The position numbers were made by a program, and so were the translations under genes. 24,335 bases of DNA from contig JAEZLU010000291.1 of assembly GCA_023415075.1 (NCBI GenBank), positions 1 through 24,335 on the forward strand, written 5' to 3'. The notes under the pieces are model-generated. The model was not told the origin of the DNA and did no database searches. It saw only the letters and a program-made list of their open reading frames with translations. The stretch comes from Bacillota bacterium. GTDB taxonomy: Bacteria; Bacillota; Negativicutes; Sporomusales; UBA7701. Positions 1 through 7,106 of the stretch are shown here, piece by piece (position 1 is the first letter of the stretch; every line of letters begins with the position of its first letter).

Positions 1-251
1 AGAAGGAGCTCGAAGCCAGGTGGCGGGACCGCCGCCATTGGCTGGCCATGTGCGTCCGCAACATCGCCCATTCCGGCAAATTCTCCGGCGACCGCACCTT
101 CACCGAATACGCCATGGATATCTGGCGTATGCAGCCGGCCGCTCCGGTCCGCTGCTACTGTAGCGCCGACGAGGACTTCGCCCGGGCCTCCCGCGGCTGC
201 AGCGTCCGGCGGCCGGAGCAGCCGCCGACCAGTGTCCATCAGTATATGTGA
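1..251 (+). CDS. glgP: Glycogen phosphorylase, C-terminal fragment (partial)
   Basis: The reading frame enters from the left edge (first full codon at base 3) and stops at 251, so only about the last 82 residues are visible. The segment around NIAHSGKFSGDRTFTEYA followed by DIWRMQP matches the conserved C-terminal end of GT35 glycogen/starch phosphorylases, which phosphorolyse alpha-1,4-glucan ends to glucose-1-phosphate with a PLP cofactor. The PLP lysine and active site lie outside the window. After that motif comes a tail of about 30 residues, rich in Cys, Arg and Pro, that is not a family hallmark. The next gene starts 12 bases after the stop on the same strand and acts on the same substrate, so the two are probably co-transcribed. 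The family call is confident; the role of the tail is unknown. Confidence 0.85.
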   Translation, partial: KELEARWRDRRHWLAMCVRNIAHSGKFSGDRTFTEYAMDIWRMQPAAPVRCYCSADEDFARASRGCSVRRPEQPPTSVHQYM

Positions 252-263
252 GGCAGGTGCGAA

Positions 264-3200
264 ATGGATCAATCCTGGCTGTACCACAACTCCCACGATG
301 CTTTTTACCGCAGCCCTTTCGGGGCTGCTTCTTGTCATGACGCGCTTACCCTGCGGCTGACGGTCAGGCGGACCGAGCGGCCGGAGGCAGTGTTCCTGAG
401 ACTCTGGCAGGACGGCCAGGGCGAGGGCGAGCTGCCGCTGAGGCTGGCCCGTGAGGAAGGCCATAGCCTTACCTATGAAATAAACTTCAACGCCCCCGAC
501 GTACCTTGCCTGCTGTGGTACTGCTTCGCCGTCCGCCACTACGGGCGGACCTTCTATTACGGCAACAACCACCAGGTGTTGGGCGGCGTCGGCGCCCTCT
601 ACGAGCACGACCCGGCCGCCTATCAGATAACCGTCCATCGGCCCGGAGCCACCACGCCCCACTGGCTCAAAGACGCCATCATCTACCAGATCTACGTTGA
701 CCGTTTCTATAACGGCAACGAAGACGGCCGCATCGACCACCTGCCGCACGGCAGCCTCATCCACCGCTACTGGGACGACATCCCCTTCTACGTGCGCGAC
801 CCGAAAAACGGCTCAATCTTCGCCTACGACTTTTTCGGCGGCAACCTCAAAGGCGTCCTCGACAAGCTTTCCTACCTGAAGGAACTCGGCGTAAGCCTCA
901 TCTACTTTAACCCCATCTTCGAATCGGTCAGCAACCACAAATACGACACCGGCGACTACAAAGCCATCGACCCCCAGTTCGGCGACAACGCCCTGTTCGC
1001 CGAGCTGTGCGTCCGCGCCGGCGATCTCGGCATCAAGGTCATCCTCGACGGCGTCTTCAGCCACACCGGCAGTGAAAGTCGCTACTTCAACATCAACGGC
1101 CGCTACCCCGACGTGGGCGCCTACCAGTCGAAGTCCTCCCCCTACTACAAATGGTACCGCTTCAGCCAGTGGCCCGACCGCTACGAGTCCTGGTGGGGCA
1201 TCGGCACTCTGCCGAACGTCAACGAACTTGAGCCCTCCTACGTCGACTACATGCTGGAAGGCGGCGACAGCGTCGTCCGCCATTGGTCGCGGGCCGGCAC
1301 CAAGGGCTGGCGGCTCGACGTCGCCGACGAGCTGCCCGACGAATTCCTCCGCCGGCTGCGGGCGGCCCTTAAGGCCGCCGACCCCGAGGCCGTCCTCATC
1401 GGCGAGGTGTGGGAGGACGCTTCCCGTAAAGAAAGTTACGGTCATCGGCGGCACTACCTTCTGGGCGACGAACTCGACACCGTCACCGGCTACCCCTTCC
1501 GGAACCTGGCCCTCGACTTCGCTCTCGGCCGCCTGGACGCCGCCGACCTCCACGCCCGGCTCATGAGCCTCCGCGAAAACTACCCGCGCGAGAATTTCTA
1601 CGCCAGCATGAACCTCCTCGGCAGTCACGACGTGCCGCGGGTCCTCACCCTCCTCGGCGAGGCGCCGCCGCCTGAGAAGATGTCGGTAACCGACCAGGCC
1701 CGCTACCGCCTGCCGGCCGACAAAAGACGACTGGCCGTCGACCGCCTTAAGCTGCTCTCCCTCTTCCAGATGACCTTCCCCGGGGCTCCCTGTATCTACT
1801 ATGGCGACGAAACCGGCCTGGAAGGCTACACCGACCCCTTCAACCGCGGCACCTACCCCTGGGGAGCCGAGGACGGGGAACTCCTGGACTGGTACCGCAA
1901 AGTCACCGGGCTCCGCCAGCGCCACGCCGTCCTGCGGACCGGCGACTGGCGGCCGCTCGTGACCGAGGGCGACGTCTACGGCTACATTCGCCATATCGGC
2001 CGCGGCCGCGACATTTTCGGCCGGCCGCAACGGCCCAACACCGCCGTCGTCCTCCTGAACCGCTCGGCCGGCGAGCCCCGGCGGCTGACCCTCGACATCG
2101 GCCGCTACGCCGATGGCGAAGTCTTCAGCGCTCTCGCCGACTACCAGCCCGTCCAGGTTAAGGACGGCCGCCTGGAGATAATCCTCGGGCCGCTGTCCGG
2201 CGCCTGCCTGATGAAGCGCCGGGAAGAGCCGCCCCTTTTCGCCCGGGCCGCCGGCGTCCTCCTGCACCCCACCTCGCTGCCGGCCGGCGACCTTGGACCT
2301 GACGCCTACCGCTTCGTCGACTGGCTGGCGGCCGCCGGCCAGGGTTGGTGGCAGGTCCTGCCCCTGAACCCGCCCGGCTACGGCGACTCGCCCTACCAGA
2401 GCACCTCGGCCTTCGCCGGCAGTGAGCGGCTTATATCCCTCCGCCTCTTGGCCGACGTCGGCCTTCTCCGCGACGAAGACCTCGGCAGTGAGCGTGGGGT
2501 CCTTCTCCGTGAGGCTTTCGACGCTTTCGAGCCGACCGACGACTACCACGCCTTCCGGGCCGAGAACGTCTTCTGGCTTGACAACTACGCCCTGTTCATG
2601 GCCCTCAAGAGCCATTTCGGCGGCGGCCCCTGGCAGGACTGGGAGGAAGGGGCGGCCCGCCGCGACCTGGCTGTCCTCGACGACTACCGGGAAAGACTGG
2701 CCGGCGAGATTGACTTCCACATCTTTCTCCAGTACCAATTCCACTGTCAGTGGCAGGCTCTCAAAGCCTACGCCAACGCCAGGGGCATCAAGATCCTCGG
2801 CGACCTGCCGATCTTCGTGGCCGCCGACTCGGCCGCCACCTGGGGCAACCCGGATTTATTCCGTCTGGACGCTGCCGGCCGGCCAGTGGCGGTAGCCGGC
2901 GTCCCGCCCGATTACTTCAGCCAGACCGGCCAGCTGTGGGGCAATCCCCTGTACGACTGGCCGGCGATGGCCGCCGGCGACTTCTACTGGTGGCAGGAAA
3001 GGCTGCGCCATGCTTTCAGGCTGTTCGACGCCGTCCGCATCGACCACTTCCGCGGCTTCGAGGCCTACTGGACCGTGCCGGCCGGCGAGGAGACCGCCCA
3101 AAGGGGTGAATGGATAAAAGGCCCCGGTCCGGCCTTCTTCAGCGTCATCGAAAAACAGCTTGGCCGCCTGCCGGTTGTCGCCGAGGATCTCGGCGTGATA

Positions 3201-3653
3201 ACGTCGGCGGTCGAAAGCCTCAGGGACAAATTCCACTACCCCGGCATGAAGGTGCTCCAGTTCGCCGTCGAGCCGGGCGAGGGCGGCGAAGCCTCCTGGC
3301 CGGACGGCGAAGACAATGCCGTTGTCTACACCGGCACCCACGACAACGACACCACCGTCGGCTGGTTCACCCACTGCCGGACCGAGCGGCCCGACATCGT
3401 CGTCCGCTTTCCCGAACTGGCAGAGGCCACCGGCGAACAGGTAGCCTGGTACTTCATCGAGATGGCCTATGCCGCCACCGCCAGCCTGGCCATCGTACCC
3501 CTGCAGGACATCCTGGCTCTCGGCAGCGAAGCCAGGATGAACATCCCCAGCACGGTGGGCGGCAACTGGAAGTGGCGGCTGGCCGAAAACGAACTTTCTG
3601 TCGAAACGGCGGAAAAACTTGCCGCGCTTGCGGTAAATTATCGCCGGAAGTAG
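264..3653 (+). CDS. Bifunctional GH13 glycogen-debranching-type hydrolase / GH77 4-alpha-glucanotransferase
   Basis: This 1129-aa protein is two glycogen-processing enzymes in one chain. Residues about 1-110 look like the beta-sandwich N-domain of neopullulanase-type enzymes. Residues about 140-560 are a GH13 barrel with all four signatures: DGVFSH at 262, GWRLDVADE with nucleophile Asp352, GEVWED with acid/base Glu381, and SHDVPR with Asp456. A short beta domain follows to about 650. From about residue 659 (FARAAGVLLHPTSLP) it is a complete GH77 amylomaltase: RIDHFRG with nucleophile Asp927, AEDLG with Glu974, THDND with Asp1027. All catalytic residues are present in both halves. The GH13 half probably opens branches or hydrolyses maltodextrins; the GH77 half transfers glucan chains. 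It follows glgP by 12 bases, and the ribosome binding site (GAGG at about 251) is modest, so translation may depend on the upstream gene. The exact GH13 specificity (GlgX-like, neopullulanase or alpha-glucosidase) cannot be set by eye. Confidence 0.9.
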   Translation: MDQSWLYHNSHDAFYRSPFGAASCHDALTLRLTVRRTERPEAVFLRLWQDGQGEGELPLRLAREEGHSLTYEINFNAPDVPCLLWYCFAVRHYGRTFYYGNNHQVLGGVGALYEHDPAAYQITVHRPGATTPHWLKDAIIYQIYVDRFYNGNEDGRIDHLPHGSLIHRYWDDIPFYVRDPKNGSIFAYDFFGGNLKGVLDKLSYLKELGVSLIYFNPIFESVSNHKYDTGDYKAIDPQFGDNALFAELCVRAGDLGIKVILDGVFSHTGSESRYFNINGRYPDVGAYQSKSSPYYKWYRFSQWPDRYESWWGIGTLPNVNELEPSYVDYMLEGGDSVVRHWSRAGTKGWRLDVADELPDEFLRRLRAALKAADPEAVLIGEVWEDASRKESYGHRRHYLLGDELDTVTGYPFRNLALDFALGRLDAADLHARLMSLRENYPRENFYASMNLLGSHDVPRVLTLLGEAPPPEKMSVTDQARYRLPADKRRLAVDRLKLLSLFQMTFPGAPCIYYGDETGLEGYTDPFNRGTYPWGAEDGELLDWYRKVTGLRQRHAVLRTGDWRPLVTEGDVYGYIRHIGRGRDIFGRPQRPNTAVVLLNRSAGEPRRLTLDIGRYADGEVFSALADYQPVQVKDGRLEIILGPLSGACLMKRREEPPLFARAAGVLLHPTSLPAGDLGPDAYRFVDWLAAAGQGWWQVLPLNPPGYGDSPYQSTSAFAGSERLISLRLLADVGLLRDEDLGSERGVLLREAFDAFEPTDDYHAFRAENVFWLDNYALFMALKSHFGGGPWQDWEEGAARRDLAVLDDYRERLAGEIDFHIFLQYQFHCQWQALKAYANARGIKILGDLPIFVAADSAATWGNPDLFRLDAAGRPVAVAGVPPDYFSQTGQLWGNPLYDWPAMAAGDFYWWQERLRHAFRLFDAVRIDHFRGFEAYWTVPAGEETAQRGEWIKGPGPAFFSVIEKQLGRLPVVAEDLGVITSAVESLRDKFHYPGMKVLQFAVEPGEGGEASWPDGEDNAVVYTGTHDNDTTVGWFTHCRTERPDIVVRFPELAEATGEQVAWYFIEMAYAATASLAIVPLQDILALGSEARMNIPSTVGGNWKWRLAENELSVETAEKLAALAVNYRRK

Positions 3654-3654
3654 A

Positions 3655-3727
3655 CTGGCGTTTTCCTGGATATAATATTGCATGAAGAATGCGGATAAAT
3701 CACAGGAATAAGAAGTAAAAACGCCAG
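3655..3727 (+). promoter_or_regulatory. Long-range inverted repeat with an internal TATAAT, leader of the carbohydrate-binding gene
   Basis: CTGGCGTTTT (3655-3664) and AAAACGCCAG (3718-3727) are perfect 10-base inverted repeats separated by 53 bases. A perfect TATAAT -10 box sits at 3671-3676 between them, but I see no convincing -35 at 16-18 bases. The arms could pair in a read-through transcript from the glycogen operon, or mark a regulator site around an internal promoter. The promoter call is tentative; the repeat itself is directly visible. Confidence 0.4.
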
Positions 3728-3756
3728 GAAACGCAGAAAAAAGAGGAGGAGTGCTT

Positions 3757-4080
3757 ATGCCCGCCCAAAAGCGTGCCAACACCAAGTATGCCGCCAACGG
3801 CATCGTTATCAGCCCGGACCACCCGGCCAAGGGCGAGACCGTCCGCCTTGTCTACAACGGCCTGTTAAGCGGCGCCGGCGCCCAGAAGCTCTACGTCCAC
3901 TTCGGCTTCGGCGACAACTGGGATAAGCCGCTGGATTACCGGATGGTCAGGACCCAGGCCGGCTTTGAGGCCTCGCTGCCGGTAGCGGCCGACGACACCC
4001 TGCGGGTCTGCTTCCGCGACAGCGCCAGCAACTGGGACAACAACAACGGCCAAGACTACTCGTTCGATGTTGTCTATTAA
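3757..4080 (+). CDS. Small stand-alone carbohydrate-binding protein (CBM25/26-like starch-binding domain)
   Basis: This 107-aa protein consists of one beta-sandwich module and nothing else. The segments LYVHFGFGDNWDKP and the C-terminal FRDSASNWDNNNGQDYSF resemble starch-binding CBM25/26 modules, whose tryptophans stack on glucan rings. There is no signal peptide, so the protein should be cytosolic and is likely to bind intracellular glycogen. The start is ATG 3757, because AGAGGAGGA (3742-3750) is correctly spaced for it. An in-frame GTG at 3751 abuts the Shine-Dalgarno and is unlikely. The gene follows the GH13-GH77 fusion by about 100 bases and ends at a strong terminator. It may tether enzymes to glycogen granules, which is inference. 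The family assignment rests on motif resemblance only. Confidence 0.75.
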   Translation: MPAQKRANTKYAANGIVISPDHPAKGETVRLVYNGLLSGAGAQKLYVHFGFGDNWDKPLDYRMVRTQAGFEASLPVAADDTLRVCFRDSASNWDNNNGQDYSFDVVY

Positions 4081-4109
4081 AAAAAACCTCCGCATTGCGG
4101 AGGTTTTTT
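4081..4109. terminator. Bidirectional intrinsic terminator
   Basis: CCTCCGC (4087-4093), loop ATT, GCGGAGG (4097-4103) form a perfect stem, flanked by six A on the left and six T on the right. It works on both strands. It lies directly after the carbohydrate-binding gene and 15 bases from the stop of the convergent GGDEF/HD-GYP gene. Confidence 0.93.
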
Positions 4110-4123
4110 CTTGAGCAGGAGGC

Positions 4124-6079
4124 TCAGGCCGGCTGAGCTTTGGCACTCAGGCCGAGCAGCTCGATGAACTTGTCGACAAGCTCGGGGTCGAACTGGCTGC
4201 CGGCGCAGCGACTTATTTCGGCGGCAGCCGCCGCCGGCGGCATGGCCTTACGGTACGGGCGGTCGTTGGTCATGGCGTCGTAGGCGTCGACTATCGATAG
4301 TATCCGGCATTCGAGCGGGATTTTCGCGCCCTTGAGGCCGAGGGGGTAACCTTTGCCGTTCCACCATTCGTGGTGTTTAAGGATCCAGTCGGCGATCGGT
4401 TCGAGGTCGGGAGCCGAGACGGCGATGCGGTGGCCGATCTCGCTGTGGCCGCGCATGATGGCCACTTCCTCGGCCGTCAGCTTGTCAGGCTTGAAGAGTA
4501 TCTGGTCGGGAATGCCGACCTTGCCGATGTCGTGGAATTCGGCGAACAGCCTAAGATCGGTAAGGCGGTAGTCGGGGAAACCGCACATTTTCGCCAGTTG
4601 AAGGGTGAGGTCTTTCAGCCGGGCGGCGTGGCCCTCGGTGACGAAGTCCCGGACCTCAAGGGCCAGCTTGAGGGCCTGGACCACCGAGCTGCGGCTGGAA
4701 TGCTGGCTGAGAAGCTTGGCCCGCGACATCGAGTTGTCGGCCTGCATGAATAGGTTGTCGAGTTTGACCCCGGGGCCGGTGAGGGCCGAGCCGATGGAAA
4801 CGCACAGCGGTATTTTCGGGCTTTTTCCGTTGTAAACTTCGATGGCCTGGTGAAGACTGGCCTGGGCGGCCGCCAGCGAGGCTTCGTCGATGTTCGCCAG
4901 GATGACGGCGAATTCGTCGCCGCCGATGCGGGCGATGGTCCGGTTGCCGTCGGCAAAGCAGGTCCGGATAATATCGGCGAGGATGACGAGCAACTGGTCG
5001 CCGGCGTCGTGGCCGAGGGTGTCGTTGATATATTTGAGGCCGTCGAGGTCGCAGACAATGAGACCGACCGGCTGGCAGTCCGGCTCGTCCAGCCGGCTCA
5101 TGACCAGTTCGAAATAAGTGCGGTTGTATAAGGCGGTGATGGGGTCGTGGATGGCCTGGAATTCGAGCTGCTGCTCCATCCGCCGGCGATGGGATATGTC
5201 GCGGCAGGAGGCGATGGCGCCAATGACAAGACCGCTGTCGTCGGTTATCCGCCGGGCGTTGCCCTCGTTCCAGAGCAGGTGGCCGTCGGCGTGCAGCAGG
5301 CGGCACTCGAAGTTGGCCACTTCGCCGAAGGTGACGACTTTCTTGAGCATTGCCTGGACGAGTTGCCGGTCGTCGGCGTGTACCAGGTCAAAAAGCGAGT
5401 CGTCGGTCAGCACTGCCGGATCATGAGCCAGCATAGTCCGGCAGGACGGGCTGATGTAGCGGATTTTCCCGTTGGGGTCAAGCTGGATTATGAGATCAAG
5501 CATGTTGTCGGTTATCAGGCGAAGCTGCTGCTCCTTTTCGGCCAGGGCCAGCTCGGCTTTGCTGCGTTCGAGGATTTCCCGCTGCAAGGCGCGGTTGATT
5601 TCCGTCAGCTCGGCGGACCGCTTGATAATTGTGTCCTCAAGGTCGAGCAGGAGTTTTTGGAAAGAGGTTTCGAGAGCGATCCGGTCGCTCAAATCGTGGG
5701 CGATGCCGAGGGCCAGCCTTTGGCCATGCAGGCGCAGGATATCCAGGGCGAGCTCGCAGGGGATTATCTCGCCGCTATGGTCGACGAACTCGCATTCTTC
5801 GCGGGTGGTCTGTTTGGTCAGGAGCCTGGCGGCAATCGACGGCAGCTGGGCGGCGGTGGCTGGTGACACAAGGGCGGCCAGCGGCAGACTGACAAGCTCG
5901 GGTCCGCTGTAGCCGAGTTTCCGGCAGGCGGCTTCGTTCACTTCCAGCAGCGGTCCGGGCAGGTTTTCGGGGTCGAGATTGAAAAGCATCGCAATGTCGC
6001 CGCTTGTACTGAAGAAAGTCTTGAATACTTCCGGGTCGATTTCCGCAGGGGCAGTATCGATCGCGTCATTGGGCTGCAT
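4124..6079 (-). CDS. PAS-PAS-GGDEF-HD-GYP cyclic-di-GMP signalling protein
   Basis: This 651-aa cytosolic protein combines a diguanylate cyclase domain with a c-di-GMP phosphodiesterase domain. The order is PAS (about 20-135), a short helical linker (about 140-185), PAS/PAC (about 190-300), GGDEF (about 305-465) and HD-GYP (about 475-645). The GGDEF signature at 386-390 is intact. The usual RxxD inhibitory site is not present: the corresponding segment reads DGNR. The HD-GYP half has HDIGK (His516-Asp517), HHE, GYP at 577-579 and VDAYDAMT, so both halves look catalytically competent. There are no transmembrane segments. ATG 6079 has AAGGAG upstream on its strand (about 6086-6091). It is monocistronic, facing away from the mini-ORF cassette, and stops at the bidirectional terminator. 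The PAS ligands cannot be inferred. Confidence 0.92.
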   Translation of the reverse strand: MQPNDAIDTAPAEIDPEVFKTFFSTSGDIAMLFNLDPENLPGPLLEVNEAACRKLGYSGPELVSLPLAALVSPATAAQLPSIAARLLTKQTTREECEFVDHSGEIIPCELALDILRLHGQRLALGIAHDLSDRIALETSFQKLLLDLEDTIIKRSAELTEINRALQREILERSKAELALAEKEQQLRLITDNMLDLIIQLDPNGKIRYISPSCRTMLAHDPAVLTDDSLFDLVHADDRQLVQAMLKKVVTFGEVANFECRLLHADGHLLWNEGNARRITDDSGLVIGAIASCRDISHRRRMEQQLEFQAIHDPITALYNRTYFELVMSRLDEPDCQPVGLIVCDLDGLKYINDTLGHDAGDQLLVILADIIRTCFADGNRTIARIGGDEFAVILANIDEASLAAAQASLHQAIEVYNGKSPKIPLCVSIGSALTGPGVKLDNLFMQADNSMSRAKLLSQHSSRSSVVQALKLALEVRDFVTEGHAARLKDLTLQLAKMCGFPDYRLTDLRLFAEFHDIGKVGIPDQILFKPDKLTAEEVAIMRGHSEIGHRIAVSAPDLEPIADWILKHHEWWNGKGYPLGLKGAKIPLECRILSIVDAYDAMTNDRPYRKAMPPAAAAAEISRCAGSQFDPELVDKFIELLGLSAKAQPA

Positions 6080-6118
6080 GGTGCTTCTCCTTGTTGGAAT
6101 ACCCTACATAAATTTTCT

Positions 6119-6125
6119 TTCGACA
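6119..6125 (-). promoter_or_regulatory. Possible Spo0A box upstream of the GGDEF/HD-GYP gene
   Basis: On the minus strand this reads TGTCGAA, the core 0A box, about 40 bases upstream of the ATG. A 7-mer of this kind is expected about three times by chance in a window this size on two strands, so position is the only support. Confidence 0.2.
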
Positions 6126-6185
6126 CAAATCTACAGTAACCTCTCGAAATTAAAGCGCTTTTTCCAAATTGCCGGATTATTGCGC

Positions 6186-6211
6186 AAAAAAAGAGTGGCT
6201 AAGGCCACTCT
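6186..6211 (-). terminator. Intrinsic terminator of the mini-ORF cassette
   Basis: AGAGTGGC (6192-6199), loop TAAG, GCCACTCT (6204-6211) form a perfect 8-bp stem. On the minus strand the stem is followed by seven T (6186-6192). The stop codon of the 40-aa ORF (6210-6212) lies inside the stem, tying the terminator to that ORF. Confidence 0.9.
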
Positions 6212-6332
6212 AAGGGGTTACTGTTGCTGTTTGCCCGACTTTCGTCTTATTTTCGGGAGCCGGTTCACTGGAAAAAGCGACAGCCTTTTTGTTTTTATCG
6301 TTTGTTCCGCCCGGCAAATCTTTAAAGCCCAT
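6210..6332 (-). CDS. Mini-protein of 40 aa, fifth ORF of the cassette
   Basis: The ORF opens with ATG at 6332, preceded on its strand by GGAGGTGATCAT, a near-perfect Shine-Dalgarno with 7-base spacing. The product begins MGFKDLPGGTND and is hydrophilic, lysine-rich and without Cys, Trp, signal peptide or membrane segment, so it is probably disordered. Its TAG lies within the stem of an intrinsic terminator, as expected for the last gene of an operon. I do not recognise the family. Composition and size resemble minor small acid-soluble spore proteins, but no diagnostic motif was identified. It is too short for most gene callers. Confidence 0.65.
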   Translation of the reverse strand: MGFKDLPGGTNDKNKKAVAFSSEPAPENKTKVGQTATVTP

Positions 6333-6371
6333 ATGATCACCTCCGGCAACAGATTGCCCGAACAGAGGATT

Positions 6372-6506
6372 TTACGACGGCGGGATTTTCCGGGTTTTGG
6401 CCGAGGCTTTAAAACGGGCCGGCTCGGGGTTGCTGGGACCGTAACCGGCGTTGGCGTTGGCCTTCATCGCCGCCGGGTTTTGCTCCGGATTGCGCGGCTT
6501 TACCAC
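6372..6506 (-). CDS. Mini-protein of 44 aa with GTG start, fourth ORF of the cassette
   Basis: The start is GTG at 6506. GGGAGG upstream on its strand is 7 bases from the GTG, and no better start exists. The product (opening VKPRNPEQNPAAMKANANAG) is rich in Pro, Asn, Ala and Lys, has a short alanine/asparagine helix-prone stretch and a basic tail (FKASAKTRKIPPS). It has no cysteines and no hydrophobic segment. The next ORF starts 39 bases downstream. The function is unknown; a spore or nucleic-acid-associated role is only a guess from composition. The strong ribosome binding site and the neighbours of the same type are the main evidence that it is translated. Confidence 0.6.
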   Translation of the reverse strand: MVKPRNPEQNPAAMKANANAGYGPSNPEPARFKASAKTRKIPPS

Positions 6507-6569
6507 AGGGTCACCTCCCTGGCGTTGTTTGGGGTTGCAGTGTATGCAGGGGAGCTGTAGCCGTTCCGG

Positions 6570-6668
6570 TCATTTCTTACCCCCTTTGCTCCGCTTGGCG
6601 GTTGCCGTGCCGGCGATTTTACCGGCGGTCTTGCCGTCTTTGTCGTGTTGTTCACCGGTGTTCTTCAT
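6570..6668 (-). CDS. Mini-protein of 32 aa, third ORF, overlapping the stop of the second
   Basis: The ATG at 6668 overlaps the TGA of the preceding 62-aa ORF (ATGA at 6665-6668), the usual geometry of translational coupling. The product starts MKNTGEQHDKDGKTAG and ends AKRSKGGKK. It is strongly basic, glycine- and lysine-rich and lacks hydrophobic residues for a core, so it is likely disordered and might bind nucleic acid. Nothing about family or function can be recognised. The ATGA coupling is the best evidence; its short length keeps confidence moderate. Confidence 0.55.
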   Translation of the reverse strand: MKNTGEQHDKDGKTAGKIAGTATAKRSKGGKK

Positions 6669-6853
6669 TGTTTCACCCCACTATCGCTTTCTTCGACGAT
6701 TCCTTTGGGCCGGGCCGCGGGCGAACGGGTCGGCGGGAAAACGGCAGCCGCTTCCGGGCTTGACAGCAGGTCGGCCTGTTTGCCGCCCCAGGGAGCGTGT
6801 TTGGGCTGTTTGCCTTCCCGGCGTCCTTTGTCAGAGATGTTTACCTCGACCAT
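6665..6853 (-). CDS. Mini-protein of 62 aa, second ORF of the cassette
   Basis: The ORF begins with ATG 6853 behind CGGAGG, 8 bases upstream on its strand. The protein opens with MVEVNISDKGRREGKQPKHA and continues through a Pro/Ala-rich middle to an acidic-polar end (EESDSGVKQ). It is hydrophilic and has no membrane segment. It starts 16 bases after the 43-aa ORF stops and its own stop overlaps the next start. I do not recognise a family. Confidence 0.6.
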   Translation of the reverse strand: MVEVNISDKGRREGKQPKHAPWGGKQADLLSSPEAAAVFPPTRSPAARPKGIVEESDSGVKQ

Positions 6854-6869
6854 TGCTTTAACCTCCGTT

Positions 6870-7001
6870 TCAGGGTAGGGTACGGTTGATGAAATCGACC
6901 TCCGGATTTAGCGACGGGGTGGTGTTGTCAATTTTCCGGTTGACTGACTTGGCAGGCGGCTTTGCGGCCTTGTCGGCGTTAGTTTGCTTGGGTTTATCCA
7001 T
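6870..7001 (-). CDS. Mini-protein of 43 aa, first ORF of the cassette
   Basis: ATG 7001 was chosen because AGGAGGT lies 6 bases upstream on the same strand. The same frame extends to an ATG at 7055, but that extension runs through a hairpin and lacks a ribosome binding site. The product opens MDKPKQTNADKAAKPPAKSV and ends PEVDFINRTLP. It is Lys/Pro/Ala/Asn-rich, and only the C-terminal dozen residues look foldable. It is the promoter-proximal member of five consecutive mini-ORFs. The function is unknown. Confidence 0.6.
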   Translation of the reverse strand: MDKPKQTNADKAAKPPAKSVNRKIDNTTPSLNPEVDFINRTLP

Positions 7002-7021
7002 GACTATACCTCCTGAGGCGT

Positions 7022-7057
7022 GTTTTGGGAAGACTGCCTTTTTAGTCTTTCCCAAAC
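7022..7057 (-). promoter_or_regulatory. Leader hairpin upstream of the mini-ORF cassette
   Basis: The arm at 7023-7035 and the arm at 7044-7057 pair over about 12 bases with one bulged base around an 8-base loop (7036-7043). On the minus strand the hairpin ends about 6 bases before the AGGAGGT of the 43-aa ORF and has no T-tract after it. It is therefore a 5' leader structure, not a terminator. It could modulate access to the first ribosome binding site or stabilise the mRNA. Confidence 0.45.
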
Positions 7058-7058
7058 G

Positions 7059-7098
7059 GAAAAATAAATTAAAAGGCCGGAGCAGATTGCTCCGGCCT
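7059..7098 (-). terminator. Intrinsic terminator after the small membrane protein gene
   Basis: GGCCGGAGCA (7075-7084), loop GAT, TGCTCCGGCC (7088-7097) form a perfect 10-bp stem. On the minus strand it is followed by TTTTAATTTATTTTT (7060-7074). It lies 9 bases after the stop of the 82-aa gene and separates that gene from the mini-ORF cassette. Confidence 0.88.
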
Positions 7099-7106
7099 GG
7101 CGGCGT

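Noticed and set aside
813..2744. Long minus-strand open frame of 643 codons
   Set aside because: It lies antisense to the GH13-GH77 gene, has low-complexity Val/Gly/Ala composition and no motif. It is a by-product of GC-rich codons.
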